A stretch of 64,000 nucleotides of DNA. It comes from Rhodamnia argentea. Taxonomy: Eukaryota; Streptophyta; Magnoliopsida; Myrtales; Myrtaceae. The position numbers and the translations under genes were made by a program. The stretch covers positions 14,279,311-14,343,310 of the forward strand of contig NC_063155.1 of the NCBI RefSeq assembly GCF_020921035.1, written 5' to 3'. Every line of letters starts with the position of its first letter. Positions within the stretch are counted from its first letter, which is position 1. Below, piece by piece: positions 42,996 through 55,200 of this stretch. The notes beneath the pieces were generated by a model. It had not been told where the DNA came from, searched no databases, and worked only from the letters and a program-made list of their open reading frames with translations.

Positions 42996-44645
42996 TTACC
43001 AGTATTTCTTCTTAGCCTTCTTCTTCTTAGACTTCAGGCCTGTCTTAGAAGAGGTAGGGCTGTCTTCCCTCCGAGGAATATCCGGCTCCTTAGGGGCTGC
43101 ATTCGGTTGGATGATCAGATCGTGGTCCTCCGCAAGAGCACCACCCGTGGCCCGAGCTCTAGTAAAAGGAGGGGAGGGAGTGGAAATATCGTCTTTAGCA
43201 TCGATGCCCTTATTTGTTCCAGTGTCACCACCATTTTCTGATGTGGAAGAGTGGGTAGAGGAGGCTCGGGGTGATTCAGCCGGTGGAAGAGGCTGCGATT
43301 CACCTTGCAGGTTTGAAGGCCTGCAGAGTCCGGGGACCGGTGAAGGAGCCCGAAGAGGAGGGTCCATATTGGCGGTCTTCAAACCGGGAGAGGTATGCCC
43401 TGTTTTTTCCGGATTCACATCGTGGTCCGAATCCAACCGTAGCTGAGCAAGTTGAGGGACGGAGGAATCATCCGGTAGGGGTAGTTTAGGTCCCGCATTT
43501 CGTCTTCCTTTCCTACCTTGAACTTGCTGCCAAGTGCCTTCGAGCTGGGGGCGAGGATCGGGAGCCGAAGGCTTATCGTTGGGGGGTCCATGTTCACTCG
43601 CACACGGGTATCCGGTTGCCCCCAATTTGTGCCCAAAGATGCCACAAGCGTCGCATGAGAGGGGGTTCCATTCGTACTCAACTCCAATAGTGATCAACTC
43701 ATCATCCCATCGAAGTTTGATCACCTGCACCCGAGGTCGAGAAGCTTTGATCTCGATACATACCCGGGCAAAAGAAAGTCTCTTCATTTGCTCCGTTTGG
43801 ACATCCACATAGAGAGGATTTCCAATCGCACTAGCAATGCGGCTTATACCTTGCGGTGACCATAGAGAGAGTGGGATATCTCTCATCCTAATCCACACCG
43901 GGAGGGTGTCATTTGCGGGTTTCTTGAGCTTTAGCTTTGGATGCCACGGTTGCAACATCATTGTGCTCCTAAGGATGGTGATAGGTCCCATATCTAAGAC
44001 CTTCCTCCTAAATGTTTCATCCGGGATATGGGTGAAGTAGAAGCCATTCTCATGCATACGAACATCCATGACATGAGCCCCCCACGCCTTTTTAATGGCT
44101 TCCTCGGTGATCTTGAAGAAGATCTTCTTCCCCAAGAAGTATCCTACAATACTCTCCCTCAACATCGGGTTTTGATTGGCCACAATCTCCGGAGTGATGT
44201 CCACAATCGGCTCCCCATCCTCAATCAAAGGTGCCACATATGATAGGTTATAGCCTTTGGCCATAACTTTGGCGACACTAGCCCATGTTTGTGGTTGCAT
44301 TTGCTGTTTACCTTGCATTGTAGACCTACTCCTGTTTCGGCCGACTTGTCTATCCGTCACCGGCCGCGAAGGGCCAGCAGGTACCCGCCCATTTTCACCT
44401 TCGTGTTGGACCAAAGGAGGCTTAGACTTCCTTCGAAGTGATCTCCCCCTACTACGGCTTCGTCTAGTATCACCAATACCAGACTTGGCCATTGCAGCAG
44501 AAGGTACCATAAGGACTGCATTGGCAACAGATTTGCCTTTCAACTACGAGGCCTTGGTGGGTTCAAGCTGAGAGCAAGTACCAATCACCGGCTGTGACGT
44601 TGGTTCAGGAAAGGTGGACGGTATGACCTCGTCAAGGGAAGCCAT
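42996..44645 (-). pseudogene. L1 ORF1: RNA-binding protein (DUF4283 and CCHC knuckle), one premature stop
   Basis: An ATG at 44645 starts the frame, and 549 codons run to the stop at 42996. Codon 34 is TAG (44546-44544), the only break. The DUF4283 region (about codons 100-250; VGYFLGKKIFF, GFYFTHIPDE, MLQPWHP) precedes a zinc knuckle (CDACGIFGHKLGATGYPC). The C-terminus is Pro/Ser-rich and ends in a Lys-rich tail. Such ORF1 proteins bind the element RNA. Downstream translation could restart after the stop. Whether that single stop is an error in the source copy or real decay needs checking. Confidence 0.85.
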
Positions 44646-45061
44646 TTACGACACAGCACCAACCACCGGTCAAAGCACCACCAACCGGTTCAGGGAACAA
44701 AACCCTTGTGCATTAACCCCCGCCCACCACACAGCAAACGAGAGCACCAGCAAGTAAATCTCCCTCGCAATGAAATAGGGACAGAGCTGCTTACCCGGGA
44801 ATCAGCGAAGGAGACAGCCAAAGTCGAAGAAACAGGGGTCTGCAATCGAATCGCAGATCTAGTCCCCAAGTGCTATCGCTCGCCGGCGGGGAAATTGTTC
44901 AAGTAGGGATGTAAGTGGGGGATATGCGGACTCCAAGTGCAAAGGTGAGGCCCGGGTGCTGTCCAGATTGACTGGAAATCGCCTCGGACCACCGAATCGC
45001 CAAATAGGAACCACAGCAGAAGAGATTGTACCTTTGGGGCTGTATCGGGAAGATACTCGAA

Positions 45062-45310
45062 ACTGCTCACCAAATTTGAAGGGGTGATAGAGAAGATGCA
45101 GATCTATCTTGTCCTCAATTATTAGCCAAAGGCGCCGGCTGTAACGTCCGGAAACCGCCGAAGACTAGAAGACCGACTGGTACAATCGCACCAGAGGAGA
45201 CGAAGATTGCGAGGGCTCCCCAGCCCAAAATACTCCACGACTGCTCACCAAATTTGGAGGGGAGTTAGAGAAGTTGAAGAGCAGCTTGTCCTCCAAAAAT
45301 CAGCCCCAAC
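45062..45310 (-). repeat. Direct repeat in the L1 5' UTR, period 178 bp
   Basis: actgctcaccaaatttgaag at 45062 and actgctcaccaaatttggag at 45240, followed by related text (gtgatagagaagat / gttagagaagttg and ...cttgtcctc) in both units. Such monomer repeats are known as promoter units in some mammalian L1s; a similar role here is inference. Confidence 0.7.
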
Positions 45311-45738
45311 GGACGTCGGAGCTAGCCGGAATCAACGAAGGTCCGACGGGTGAACAGTAACCATGAGGAAAACCGCCTGGAGCATTTTGAAGGTGGCGCG
45401 TGAACAGCACGCGCGTGGGCCTAGCGGGAATGAAAATCTTTTCCTAACACATTGAAGTTCGGTACCATAAGATTCGAGAATTTGTGGAGAACGGTAGCAT
45501 TGCTTTGGAGAAAATCCATACTAAAGATAATCCGTGGATATGCTCACAAAGACGGTTACTACGAAGAAGTTCAAGTCCTGCGGGGACTTGATTTCTCTCA
45601 CTCATCATTGAAGTTGATGGAGGCCGCACCGATCTAGGTGCGGGTGTACCTTTGTGAAGGTACGGTGGAGATTGAGATATATTTGTTTTCTTGGTTCGAG
45701 TGGAGGCTTGTGGTTTATTCAAACCAAAGGTGGAGATT

Positions 45739-46052
45739 TGTCGATGTTGTCTTGAATTTCAAACGAAGTCAAGGAAGGCTTGGAGATATGTCAAGATATT
45801 TCAAAAGATTTGGAGGATAATCACTAAAAATTTATTAGTTAGTTTCTTAAACTGATAAAATCTTTAGGGATACAAATATGATGAACTTTATTATTCAGCA
45901 CTTATACCTTGTATCTTTTTACGCTCAGAAATAAGAAATCGTCTCTCTCTCCTGTGGACGTAGGCAGATTTTCGCCGAACCACGTAAATCTCTGCGTTCT
46001 TGATTATTCTTATTTTTCATCTCATCTAGTTAGAGAGCTCTTGCGAACAACT
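45739..46052 (+). repeat. Copia right LTR
   Basis: TGTCGATGTTGTCTTGAATT through the tcgtctctctctcctgtggacg block to ...gaacaac. It is preceded by the polypurine tract (aaaccaaaggtggagatt, 45721-45738). It matches the two parts of the left LTR. Confidence 0.9.
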
Positions 46053-47148
46053 GCGAGAGCATCATGCTCGATGGAACAATTGTCAAGCTCAACTCATGTT
46101 TCATCGATGACCCAGCTCTATCCTACTTCATGCAAGAGCGAAGGTCAATTTCAATTTCGGCCGCAGTGTGATTCAATGGGTCCAAGTTTGAATATGTCGA
46201 TTCAACGTGGTAGTTGTCAATTCGCAAGACTAATTGTCGATCTCACAGTTGTCGATTGATTACGAAAATGTCCATTTATGAGTTTTTATTGACTTCGAGG
46301 CTGCTTATCGACTAACTAGCAACCGAAGGTTGTTCTGACTTTAGGTCGGGTTTCAATCCCACGGCGTTTATGTCGCTATGGATGCAATTCTTCTTCTCTT
46401 TCTTCTTTTGTGAAAATCGGGCTTCGAATCCACCTAGAACCTAGCAAACCGAGCTCACACAATCGCGGCCATGGCGGATTTCATCCTTCCACGAACGACC
46501 TTAAAACCTAAAACTAAGCAGTCAGACAGCATCCGTGGAGGTCAGAGGTACTTACCTCGCGGTCTAATGAGCTCGAGAATGTCTGGAACAAGCTAGGGAG
46601 CTCCCGATGGGTCCGGGGGTTCAAGGAGGTCGACTCGATGGTTTTATGCAACAACAACACAAAACAAATGCAGAAATCGTGCTTAGGACTAGCTCGGGGC
46701 AAGAAAGAACCAAGAATTTCAGAGAAATATGGACAGGACGAAGATCAGGTGTCAACAATATTGATCAAGTTTATGCGAAATAGCAAGCACGCTCGATTAA
46801 AAGAAATTAAATACTGAATACGTGCTCGAGTTGCTGTATCACTTTAAATCATATGACGTCATATATTTATGGAAAAATATTACATGAATTTGGACATTCA
46901 AATAGATTCTTTTTTTTTTTGTCTACATTTATTAGAATGAAGCAAACTCTCGTGCCAACATCAATTTAATCAAAGATGATCCTGTATGCTATTACTTACC
47001 CGCGTGATAACCCAAGTAAACAAAATACCCCGACCTAATTTTGGATGAAGGCAAAAGAGAATTTCTCTTGTTATTTGATATGCCAAAAAGAGAAAATTAC
47101 ACTAAAAATATCTCCTATTGACTCATTTTTTTTTAATGAAAAATAAGA
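46053..47148. other. Intergenic DNA, no gene recognised
   Basis: AT-rich with short T-runs; no coding exon, repeat ends or RNA gene seen. Confidence 0.3.
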
Positions 47149-48940
47149 GTTAATACTACGAAAAATCCCAAATTTGTATATTTGTGATAAACTTATCCCA
47201 AACTAATTTTTGAACCACTAAAAATCCCAAATTGGTACGTCCGTGGCAAATTTACCATCCATTAGTTTTCGTTAAATTGAAAAATATTATGAAAAGCCCC
47301 AAATTAGTAGACATGTGACAAACAGATAGTAAAAATTTTCAAACTGGTACACTCGTCAACCGCCACGTGTCATCGGACTTAGCAATTTGGGGTCTATTTG
47401 ACAACGATTCTGATTCTCCGATTCTGTTCCTCGAAACAAAAAAGATAAGAAACCTGTTTGGCAACGTAAATGATTCTAATCCTCGAATTTTCTGATTCTG
47501 TTCCAAGGAATAGATTTGGAGCAGAAATAAAAATCAAAACAAAGTTGATTCTTTATTTCGGAATCACTTTTGAGAAAAGAAGACCATTTAAATGAGAATG
47601 ATCACTTTGTTCCGGTTGTCCGCTATCTCAGAAAAAGGAAAAGAAAATAGAAAACAAAATTAAAATAAAAAATTAATTTTTATAAAATAAAAGACAATAA
47701 TTATTTTTAAAAAATTTTAAAAAAATTCACTAGATTTTTATTGCATGAAAATTCTAACAATATCATTTTTCTTAACAAATTATAAGAAACAAATGTTTTG
47801 TGATGTGGTTAAATATAGAAGTGTTTAAGTAATTTTGTATTACATGAAAATGAGCCGAAATGAGTTAGATGGGTCAATATTCGACTCAATCCGACCCACT
47901 CATTTGAGACCTCTACTCGTCCTTCAATTCCATGACTTTGTGTTTCCAACTTTTGTAATCTTGTTTTTTAAATATGGTGTAACATTTATGTTTATTGTAG
48001 CTAGCAATTTAACCGCAAACTTCGTGAAGCAGTACCATTAATCTTATATTCAATCAATCTCTACATGATTAGCACCATCGTGGAGTAGTCTATGGGTTAT
48101 TCAAACTTTCTTTCATAAGCTAATTTAAGTGCAAATTATCTAATTAAATTTATGTTCTTTCTTAAGAATCTTGCATATGTCTTCATGCTCCACAAAATAA
48201 ATAGACTAATTGTGGATTATGAATGATCTATATTCATTTTATTAGTGATACTATATATGTTGATTTTATAGTGATAAGGCGTAATTATTTGACTTAAATA
48301 AAAAAAATAGGGAGAGAAATTGCTAAAGTATACTACAAGTATCAAAACTTGTGTACGGTGCTTGTTTTATTGCTAAATTTTTTGAAAAAAACTCATTTCA
48401 GTGCTAACTCCGGCGAGCCACGTCAACTCGAATACTAATAAAAAATAGGTTACACCTGATTTTCGACGAGCCACGTTAACTCAAATCGGATTTGACACTG
48501 AACCGAGCGTTTTTTTTTTTTTAAATCTGGCGCTTAATTGATGGTTTTAAAATTTTTGACATTAAAATGAGCGTCGTACACAAGTTTTGACATTTGTAGT
48601 ACATTTTAGCCAAAGAGAAATTGTTCTCGGGAACATAAATTTTGTGTAGTTGCCAAACACATTTCTATTCTAGGAATAGAAATTTTGTACGATTCTGAAA
48701 CGCGTTCTGATTCTTTAAAACTTATATAGGTAACAGAATTAGAAAAAATCAATTCTAAAATGAATTGATTTTTTTTATATCGTAATCATTGCCAAGCGCA
48801 CCCTTGAAGAGCAAATTTTAACCGAAGTTAAAATATTGTAAATTTGTCACAAGTGTATTAGTTTACGATTTTTGGTCAAAAAAATAATTTGAGATAAATT
48901 TGTTATAGTGTAGCGGTTTAGGTATCAGGTGGTATTAATC
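47149..48940. mobile_element. Inverted-repeat element enclosing smaller elements
   Basis: The left end (ttaatactacgaaaaatccc, then aaatttg...tgataaac and 'aaaaatcccaaattggtac') is mirrored by the right end, whose reverse complement reads ggattaataccacctgatac, then aaatttatctcaaattattt and 'aaaaatcgtaaac'. Within these outer arms a second, inner inverted pair has 'gattctgattctccg'-like text at about 47405 and about 48690-48795. A third element (48322-48613) sits in the inner part. This nesting gives the order outer, then inner, then MITE. The outer and inner arms are imperfect and no TSD was found. Confidence 0.5.
48322..48613. mobile_element. MULE-type MITE with perfect 9-bp TSD
   Basis: The 9-bp direct repeats agagaaatt occur at 48313-48321 and 48614-48622. 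The arms read gctaaagtatactacaag at the left and, in reverse complement, ttggctaaaatgtactac at the right. The arm text (actacaagtatcaaaacttg, gtgtacggtg) and the 'ccggcgagccacgtcaact' core resemble the MITE at 15209-15604, so they are diverged members of one family. Confidence 0.75.
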
Positions 48941-48989
48941 CAAAAAATACTTAAATTGCTTATATTTAGATAAAATATGTTTTTTTTGT

Positions 48990-49221
48990 GTCACTCCACT
49001 CTCGCATTTCACTTCCTTCCGTCTTGCCAAGCATGCGAGTGTTTGGTCAAGCACTCTCGTTGGGCAATTTGGTCAATGAAGATGGCGAAATCGCAGGAGA
49101 ATCCGGCGTGGGCAGCGAGAATGCAAGATCCGAGAGCGAGGAGATTCCCGCGCTAAATGGGTTTGGTTGGTGGAGATGGATCGAGGCGAATCGGAATGCA
49201 GAATCATTTACGGACAGGTGA
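48990..49221 (+). other. Possible 5' exon of an unrecognised transcript
   Basis: A moderately GC-rich block of 230 bp stands out from its AT-rich surroundings. It is open from an ATG at 48988 or 49033 (MRVFGQALSLG...), and ends with a plausible donor (tttacggacag|gtgatctcg). The following 300 bases (49240-49600) read partly like decayed coding sequence (DTLVLYAGDTRHCELDWVDN, interrupted by stops). I cannot name the family. It could be a decayed gene, a 5' UTR or noise. Confidence 0.3.
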
Positions 49222-52200
49222 TCTCGTTTTCGGCTCTTCAGTTTCCGCATGATTCAATTATGGCCGTCGGTGAATTCTGAGGATACGTTGGTGCTTTATG
49301 CTGGAGACACCAGGCATTGTGAGCTTGATTGGGTGGATAATGCTGAATGTTCGAATCGAAACCCTTTGTATTGGACTGCCTGATGCGTGCTTCGTGTGTA
49401 CCGGATGGGCCCTTACCGTGTCATTGATCAGTCATTTGTTCCGAAATGATGGAGTGAAAGAAACTAGACTTGGGAAATGCCAGAGGGATGGATAGACTTT
49501 GTTGAGGTTGGGAAGATTCCACTTCACGTGGACAAAGGGGCGGTGGAGTCTGAGGACAGATTTCTAGAGAGTGTTATAATTTATGTCAATTCTGGAAGTC
49601 ATCTCTACCAACTCCATATATTTGCCAATGTTTGCCAGTATGCCAATACTAAACATCTTCAATATTGGTTATTGGGCATGACTTAATCAGGGATAGCCTT
49701 GCAGCAAGATAGGAAGTGGAAAATTGGAAATGATGGTCAAGCAAAAGCTGTGGTGTGGATAGCTGTCTGACTATTTCAACTTGACTACTCAACAGTGGCA
49801 TTTCAATTGGTTTCAGACGCCAAGGAAATGTGTATTTCCTCTCTGAAAAATGAATAGCCAGAGGGGATCTTAAATATTGATTTACAGTGAACAAATAGAG
49901 GAGAACCTGTTTGCTTTCCGTAAAAGCTTTTTTATTTGATGGAATTTGGTATGATAACAGAATACAAGTTGCTCAATTCCCTACTTCTTGCTTTTGAGTC
50001 CAATCTTGCATTTGCTTAGTCGGGCTGCTTGAGCTGCATGGAGGTTATCAATTTTTATCTTACCAAGAGTACAAGAATATTAGTACTTAAGAGGGTCATA
50101 ATTTTTAAAAGGTAAGGTTTCAGCAGTGGAAGAACATATGTTTTCACTAGCATGGCCTTTTGAATTTCTCTAGCCTCTTGTGTCTAACTCTAATGCCCAA
50201 AAGGCCTGCTAATCTTCCACTGCTGCCTACGCCACTCGAGCAAGAAATCCATCTGTAAAATGATGCTAACCACAATAGCTGAGTTGGATGGACCCTTACG
50301 CCTAAACCTGGTGTGGAGCAGGCAAATTTTATTCAGCTTATTCAAACCAGGAAACCAAGTATTCAGATTGACCTGCCTACCCAGGCTGGTTGATTAAGTG
50401 AGGTGTTTTTCTGATTCATCACTGATTCAATCTCATGTTAGAATCACAAGGAACGTCTGTTTCTTACGTATGTGTGATGTTTGATGTTTTAACTTGGAAT
50501 GGGACTCTGCTTATGCAGTTTAGCGAGATACAATTTCAATCTCAATTTGCATGCTTATGTTTTCAGGAGGGAGTTGTCCTCGACTTAATGGTTACATGCC
50601 AAATGGTAGTGAACCTCTACTTCTGTTCTTAATTGGGGCAATGTTGGGTTTGGGGACCATTACTGTTGATTTGAATTCTAGTGGCACGCCCTGCAGTCTA
50701 TAGCATCTAATTGTTGTTTCCTAATTCTGCCGGATATCCTGTGTTATAATGACTGTATGTGGTGCAAAATTGTGCTTCATGTGATGAAAGGGTTCCTTCT
50801 TCACTTCCCTTGACTATCTCTTGTTAAACTAGGATGATTATAGTGGTGGACGTTTAGCAGAAATCTCTTCGATATTGATATAGGATCGAATAATCTCTTT
50901 TGGGTGCTCATTTGTAGTTGATTGTAGCAGGTAATCACACTCTCAATATGCTGTATCATATGTTTTTTCATTTTGTCAGTTTCAGATTGAGCTTCCGAAA
51001 GATGTGATGTTGGGACCTCTGTCTTCAATCTGCAAATAGGAGATAATTTACTGTTGAAAGCCTGCTTCTACTGGCTTGACAGGATATTAACTGCACAAGA
51101 ATGAGCTTGCTAATGATGAAAGTCTTAGTTACAGATATTGCTGATAAGGCCATTACTTGGTGATTTCTGTTAAATTCTCCTTCAAAGTGTTGAGGCATAA
51201 GACGATTCCTTTAGAAATCTTGTTTCTGTTTCTGTAATGTATTTGCCAGATCAGAGTTATACTCGGCCGTAACATACATGCTATGAACCAGGTGATTTGG
51301 GAGAAGACTTAAAAAGAGAAATGACTACATCCACGAAGAAAAGTTTGTGACTTGGTCCTGAACATCCAACTCTCCCTTCTACGCTTCAGCATGTTGTGCT
51401 GTTCGTTTTGCTGGGAATACATATATTACATGCGCAGATATTCTATCGCTATACGTTGGAGAATCTGCAGCCAAAAATTTGGGCTTACACCTAGATATCA
51501 GTTGGATTTTTCTCGCAGCCTTGTAACAAGCTGTATATGTATTCTCCAGCTGTTCATAGTGAACTAACTATTCATATTGATGTCTTAGTTGTTCTGTCGA
51601 ATCTGTAAAAGTTTTCTCTTGAATCTTAATGAGTACTGCCTCACACGTTAGTCAATCATTGAGTACGACAAGACTCTTCTTTTTCTGTTTTTATCCAGTC
51701 ACTTCATTGTCTTATGTAACAGCAAGAAGATGGTCAAATAGTTTGGAACAATGTTTCTTTTCATAATATGATTCCTTATAATTTGTTCTTTTTGTCTTGT
51801 CTCGTTTCTTATTTGGTGATCCTGCTTAAGGATTTATGATTCACTTTTACCTGATTCGGGCCATGGAGCTTCACATATGACATTCCCCATGTGACAAGAT
51901 TCAGTTCTCTCATGAAGATTACTTTGTATATGTCCAAATTATTTTGGACGTACTTGATTTCTTGTTTCTTTCTTATTTGCTCTTTTGCCTTTGTTCCTTT
52001 GCTCTTCTACTGGATACTGGTTTTGTTGTTTTCTGTTCTTTTTTCTTCTGTTTTTTTTTGCTGGAGAACGAAAGGAAGGGATAGGGTGCTAGCCCCAGAA
52101 GCAGTGATATATTATCTTCTTCGGGTTACTCTTCAGCTGAAAACTGTTGGTATATCAGCCTTGAAGTCATTCAAATACTCTCTTAGCATGTGTGCTAAGT

Positions 52201-55200
52201 TAGTATTTTTATTCCTTCAGCAGCACTATTTGCTTTCATTGCTCAGATATCACTGAAGCATATTGGTAGATTCATCATGGGAGAAGTGTTGGTTCTCTAT
52301 GTAATTTTCTTCATGGAAGATTTTTCTGGGGCTTTTTCGGCTGCTATCAGCGAACTTGTTCAGAAATGGGAGGCAATGAACAGGTAAAAGTCACCTGCAC
52401 TGCAAGTATTTTGGAGCCATTTGAATTTATGACTCCGTTGTGAGTTTTATTGTTAATCATTGGCAAATCACCTGCTGTTCAAAGTACGTTGCTTAGATAA
52501 CAGATTGTTCTTAGTTGAACAAAATGCGATACATCAGTGGATAACTTGAGTTATCAAGACCAAGGAAAATGGTATAGTTTTTCTAATCCTCCATCTTGGA
52601 CCATGATCTTTATCTCCTAATGTTAAAATGAAACAAGTCCTTTGGATTGTTATCAGGCCCACTAAGGAGATCATCATATAGGCCCTCCAACCAAACTACT
52701 TAGTTCTAGAATGAAATGTTTGGTTTAAAACAATGTTTCCCGACATGTGATATCTCTAAAGATTTAATATTGTGCACTTTTGTTGGTATAGCACTAACTA
52801 TTGTAGTGTTTCTTGGAAACAAAAGGAAGAACAGCCATCTTCTACATCGATTTGATAATAGCTGACTGTTAGGCAATTTGGACTGCCAAGATTATGCCGT
52901 GTCCAGCCCGTAGGAGCAAACAAGCAAAACCATTAAGAAATTGCATTTTGAGACAGAGCTTATATAGATTAGGAGAAGCATATAAGACTAGAAGAATCTG
53001 GTGTCCTCAGGCTCGTGGTTGCTTGATTTGGAAATTATTGCTAGAAGTGGTAATATATTGTGTGGATGTTTCTGAGGTGGGGATAAGTGACACTCATGAA
53101 GTTCATATACTATGATGCCTTTCTGTGCGTCATATTTTAGCTATGGCTTCTTGACATCAATGTATGCATTGTAGAGATTGGGTTTTTCTCGAACTAATTC
53201 ATTCTCAGCCATGAGTTTATAAAAAAAATTTCATCTGCAATTTTCATTCTAATTTAATGCATAAGAAGCCCACCACCACCGCTACGGCAGTTAGAATGAC
53301 AGATTTTAATCAGCCTGTAATTGCACCTTCCCCAAGAAAACAAAACTTTCTAATATTACAGGAGCACATTTGGTATATTTCCCACACAACAATTATAACT
53401 ATGAAAAGAGATACTGCAGTTTTCTCAAGATGTTTAGCAAACATTTTACGATGCTTGCATTGCGTCCTCATTATCCCCACAACTTACAGCGCTGTTGCAC
53501 TTAGTTTCAAGGTGCTGCAACATTAGAATATATAGTATCAAGTGCTTTAGCTACAACACTTCATAAGGATAAATATAGTTTGCTCTATCTGAACCAACTG
53601 TACCACTTGAATTATATGAATTTGATGAATGTTCTATTAGCAGGATAACCTTTTACTTTCAGGATCGCTCAATCATTAATTTGACAGTTTTATACTCTTC
53701 AGCACCCATTAAATCATTCTTTCCAGTTTTAAGCTTTGGTCAGTCCCATTTTGTGCCCTGTACTTGCACATTTAAAATATGTTTAATAAGTTTTCTAAAG
53801 GGTATTGTGCTGTTATACGAATCACAGCACATTAAGGAATGTGTTCTATTCCGATATCTCGGAGTGAACATTTGATGGACTGCAAGTGCCGGGTAAATTC
53901 TAATGAGAAAGGTTTGTTAAAGAATTTGGTCCCACAAGATACCATGTGCTGACAAAAGATGCATTGAGAAGCTTTTCGCCTGAATGGTACTTTCAAATTT
54001 CAGCTGTCCAAAATTTTGCAGGATAGTACTTGGAATTTGGAGCATTATCTCCACAGTTATTATATATACAGTTCATAGCTTCTCAAGAAAATTATATTTA
54101 TGCTGTGCATGGAAGTTGAGACTTACTTGAAAAATACGTAAGTTACGAAAATGGAGCTGAACAATAAGAAAATTCCGAAGTGTTGGGTGTTGTAGATGTG
54201 CTATTTGGTTGAAAGAACTGGATTCCTCATTTACAATACTCTGTACTGGTTCTGAACATGCAATGAGTTGCAATGAGTTACTAGCGATGTCAATAGGTTT
54301 CTTTATCTAATTGAGGCTAATATATTCATATATCCTTTTACTGCCATATTTTATTCGTCTTTGTATGTTTTTCTTCTCTTCCATCACATTGGTCAAGATG
54401 CCTCAAAAATTGTGGGACGAAGATAAGCATGCATATCAATGGGATTAGTTATTATAAAGAACTGGCTGCTGGGAATTATATCTGGAGTCTTTCTCAAGTG
54501 TTGACAAAAAGGATTAGCCGTTTTCTTTTTGGAAGTTGCGCTGTTTTTTTCCAACGGAAATACTAGAGAGGGGTTGTGAAATATGGGTTCTATGTAGGGA
54601 TAAAAAAAGGGGTTTTGGGGGGGGGTGCGCAGAGAGAAGGGAAGAGAGAGAGAAAGCAAAGGAAGGAAAGAAGGTTTGGCGATGATGAGGATTGGAAGGA
54701 AGAAAAAGGTGCCAAAGGAAGGTTTAGTGAGAGGAAGAGATGAGATGAGATTCCCTGATGGAAGCTGACACAACTGCTTGTATGTTAGAGAAAGGTGAGA
54801 GAGGGGAATTTTGCATTGAAGCTTTCGGTTTGTCTGGTTGTGCCTCATGAGAAGATTGTGAGGGAAAAAAGTTTGAGAAAGAAAGAGGACATCTTCTTTA
54901 TGGGGCAAAATGGCATGTATTGTACCTAAACCCTGCAACTTATACATGGTACTTTTTGAAAGCTAGGATATACCCATAATTCTCATTCTGAAACTTACTT
55001 TCATTAATCCCTAGGTCCCCCCTCCAGGACCCCCACTCCCTCTGTCTCTCTCAGGCGGTGGTGAATATACATTGTTATTCTAAGAACTTTCCCTTTTTGT
55101 TATGCCAAAGCTGTAGACGCCCTATGGAATCATATGCTAGCACTTTTCCTTCGCATGCCAATTGGATAGCAGTTAAGGTAACTCACAATTTATTCACTTG

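Larger units (their letters stand above)
39037..45445 (-). mobile_element. Full-length plant L1 LINE with 14-bp TSD
   Basis: The element is on the minus strand: poly-A tail at its left edge (T-run 39035-39050), 3' UTR (39051-39336), ORF2 (42972-39337), ORF1 (44645-42996) and a 5' UTR of about 800 bp to 45445. Perfect 14-bp duplications (aacacattgaagtt, 39023-39036 and 45446-45459) bound it, as target-primed reverse transcription predicts. It is nearly undamaged: ORF2 is open and ORF1 has one stop. It inserted in Copia RNase H, so it is younger than that element. Confidence 0.95.
31908..46052 (+). mobile_element. Ty1/Copia (Tork/TNT1-like) element with two nested insertions
   Basis: The left LTR (31908-31956 plus 35014-35275), primer site (35278), gag-pol (35330-45611) and right LTR (45739-46052) are all in order. 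The LTRs are about 312 bp and 94-95% identical by eye. A 3.05-kb solo LTR interrupts the left LTR and an L1 LINE interrupts RNase H; without them the element is about 4.7 kb. Gag style and domain order PR-IN-RT-RH identify Copia, and the gag start resembles TNT1. A possible 5-bp TSD (GCGGG/GCGAG) has one mismatch. Confidence 0.9.

Noticed and set aside
54393..54947. 184-codon minus-strand frame
   Set aside because: Crosses the homopurine tract and is low in complexity; no family match.
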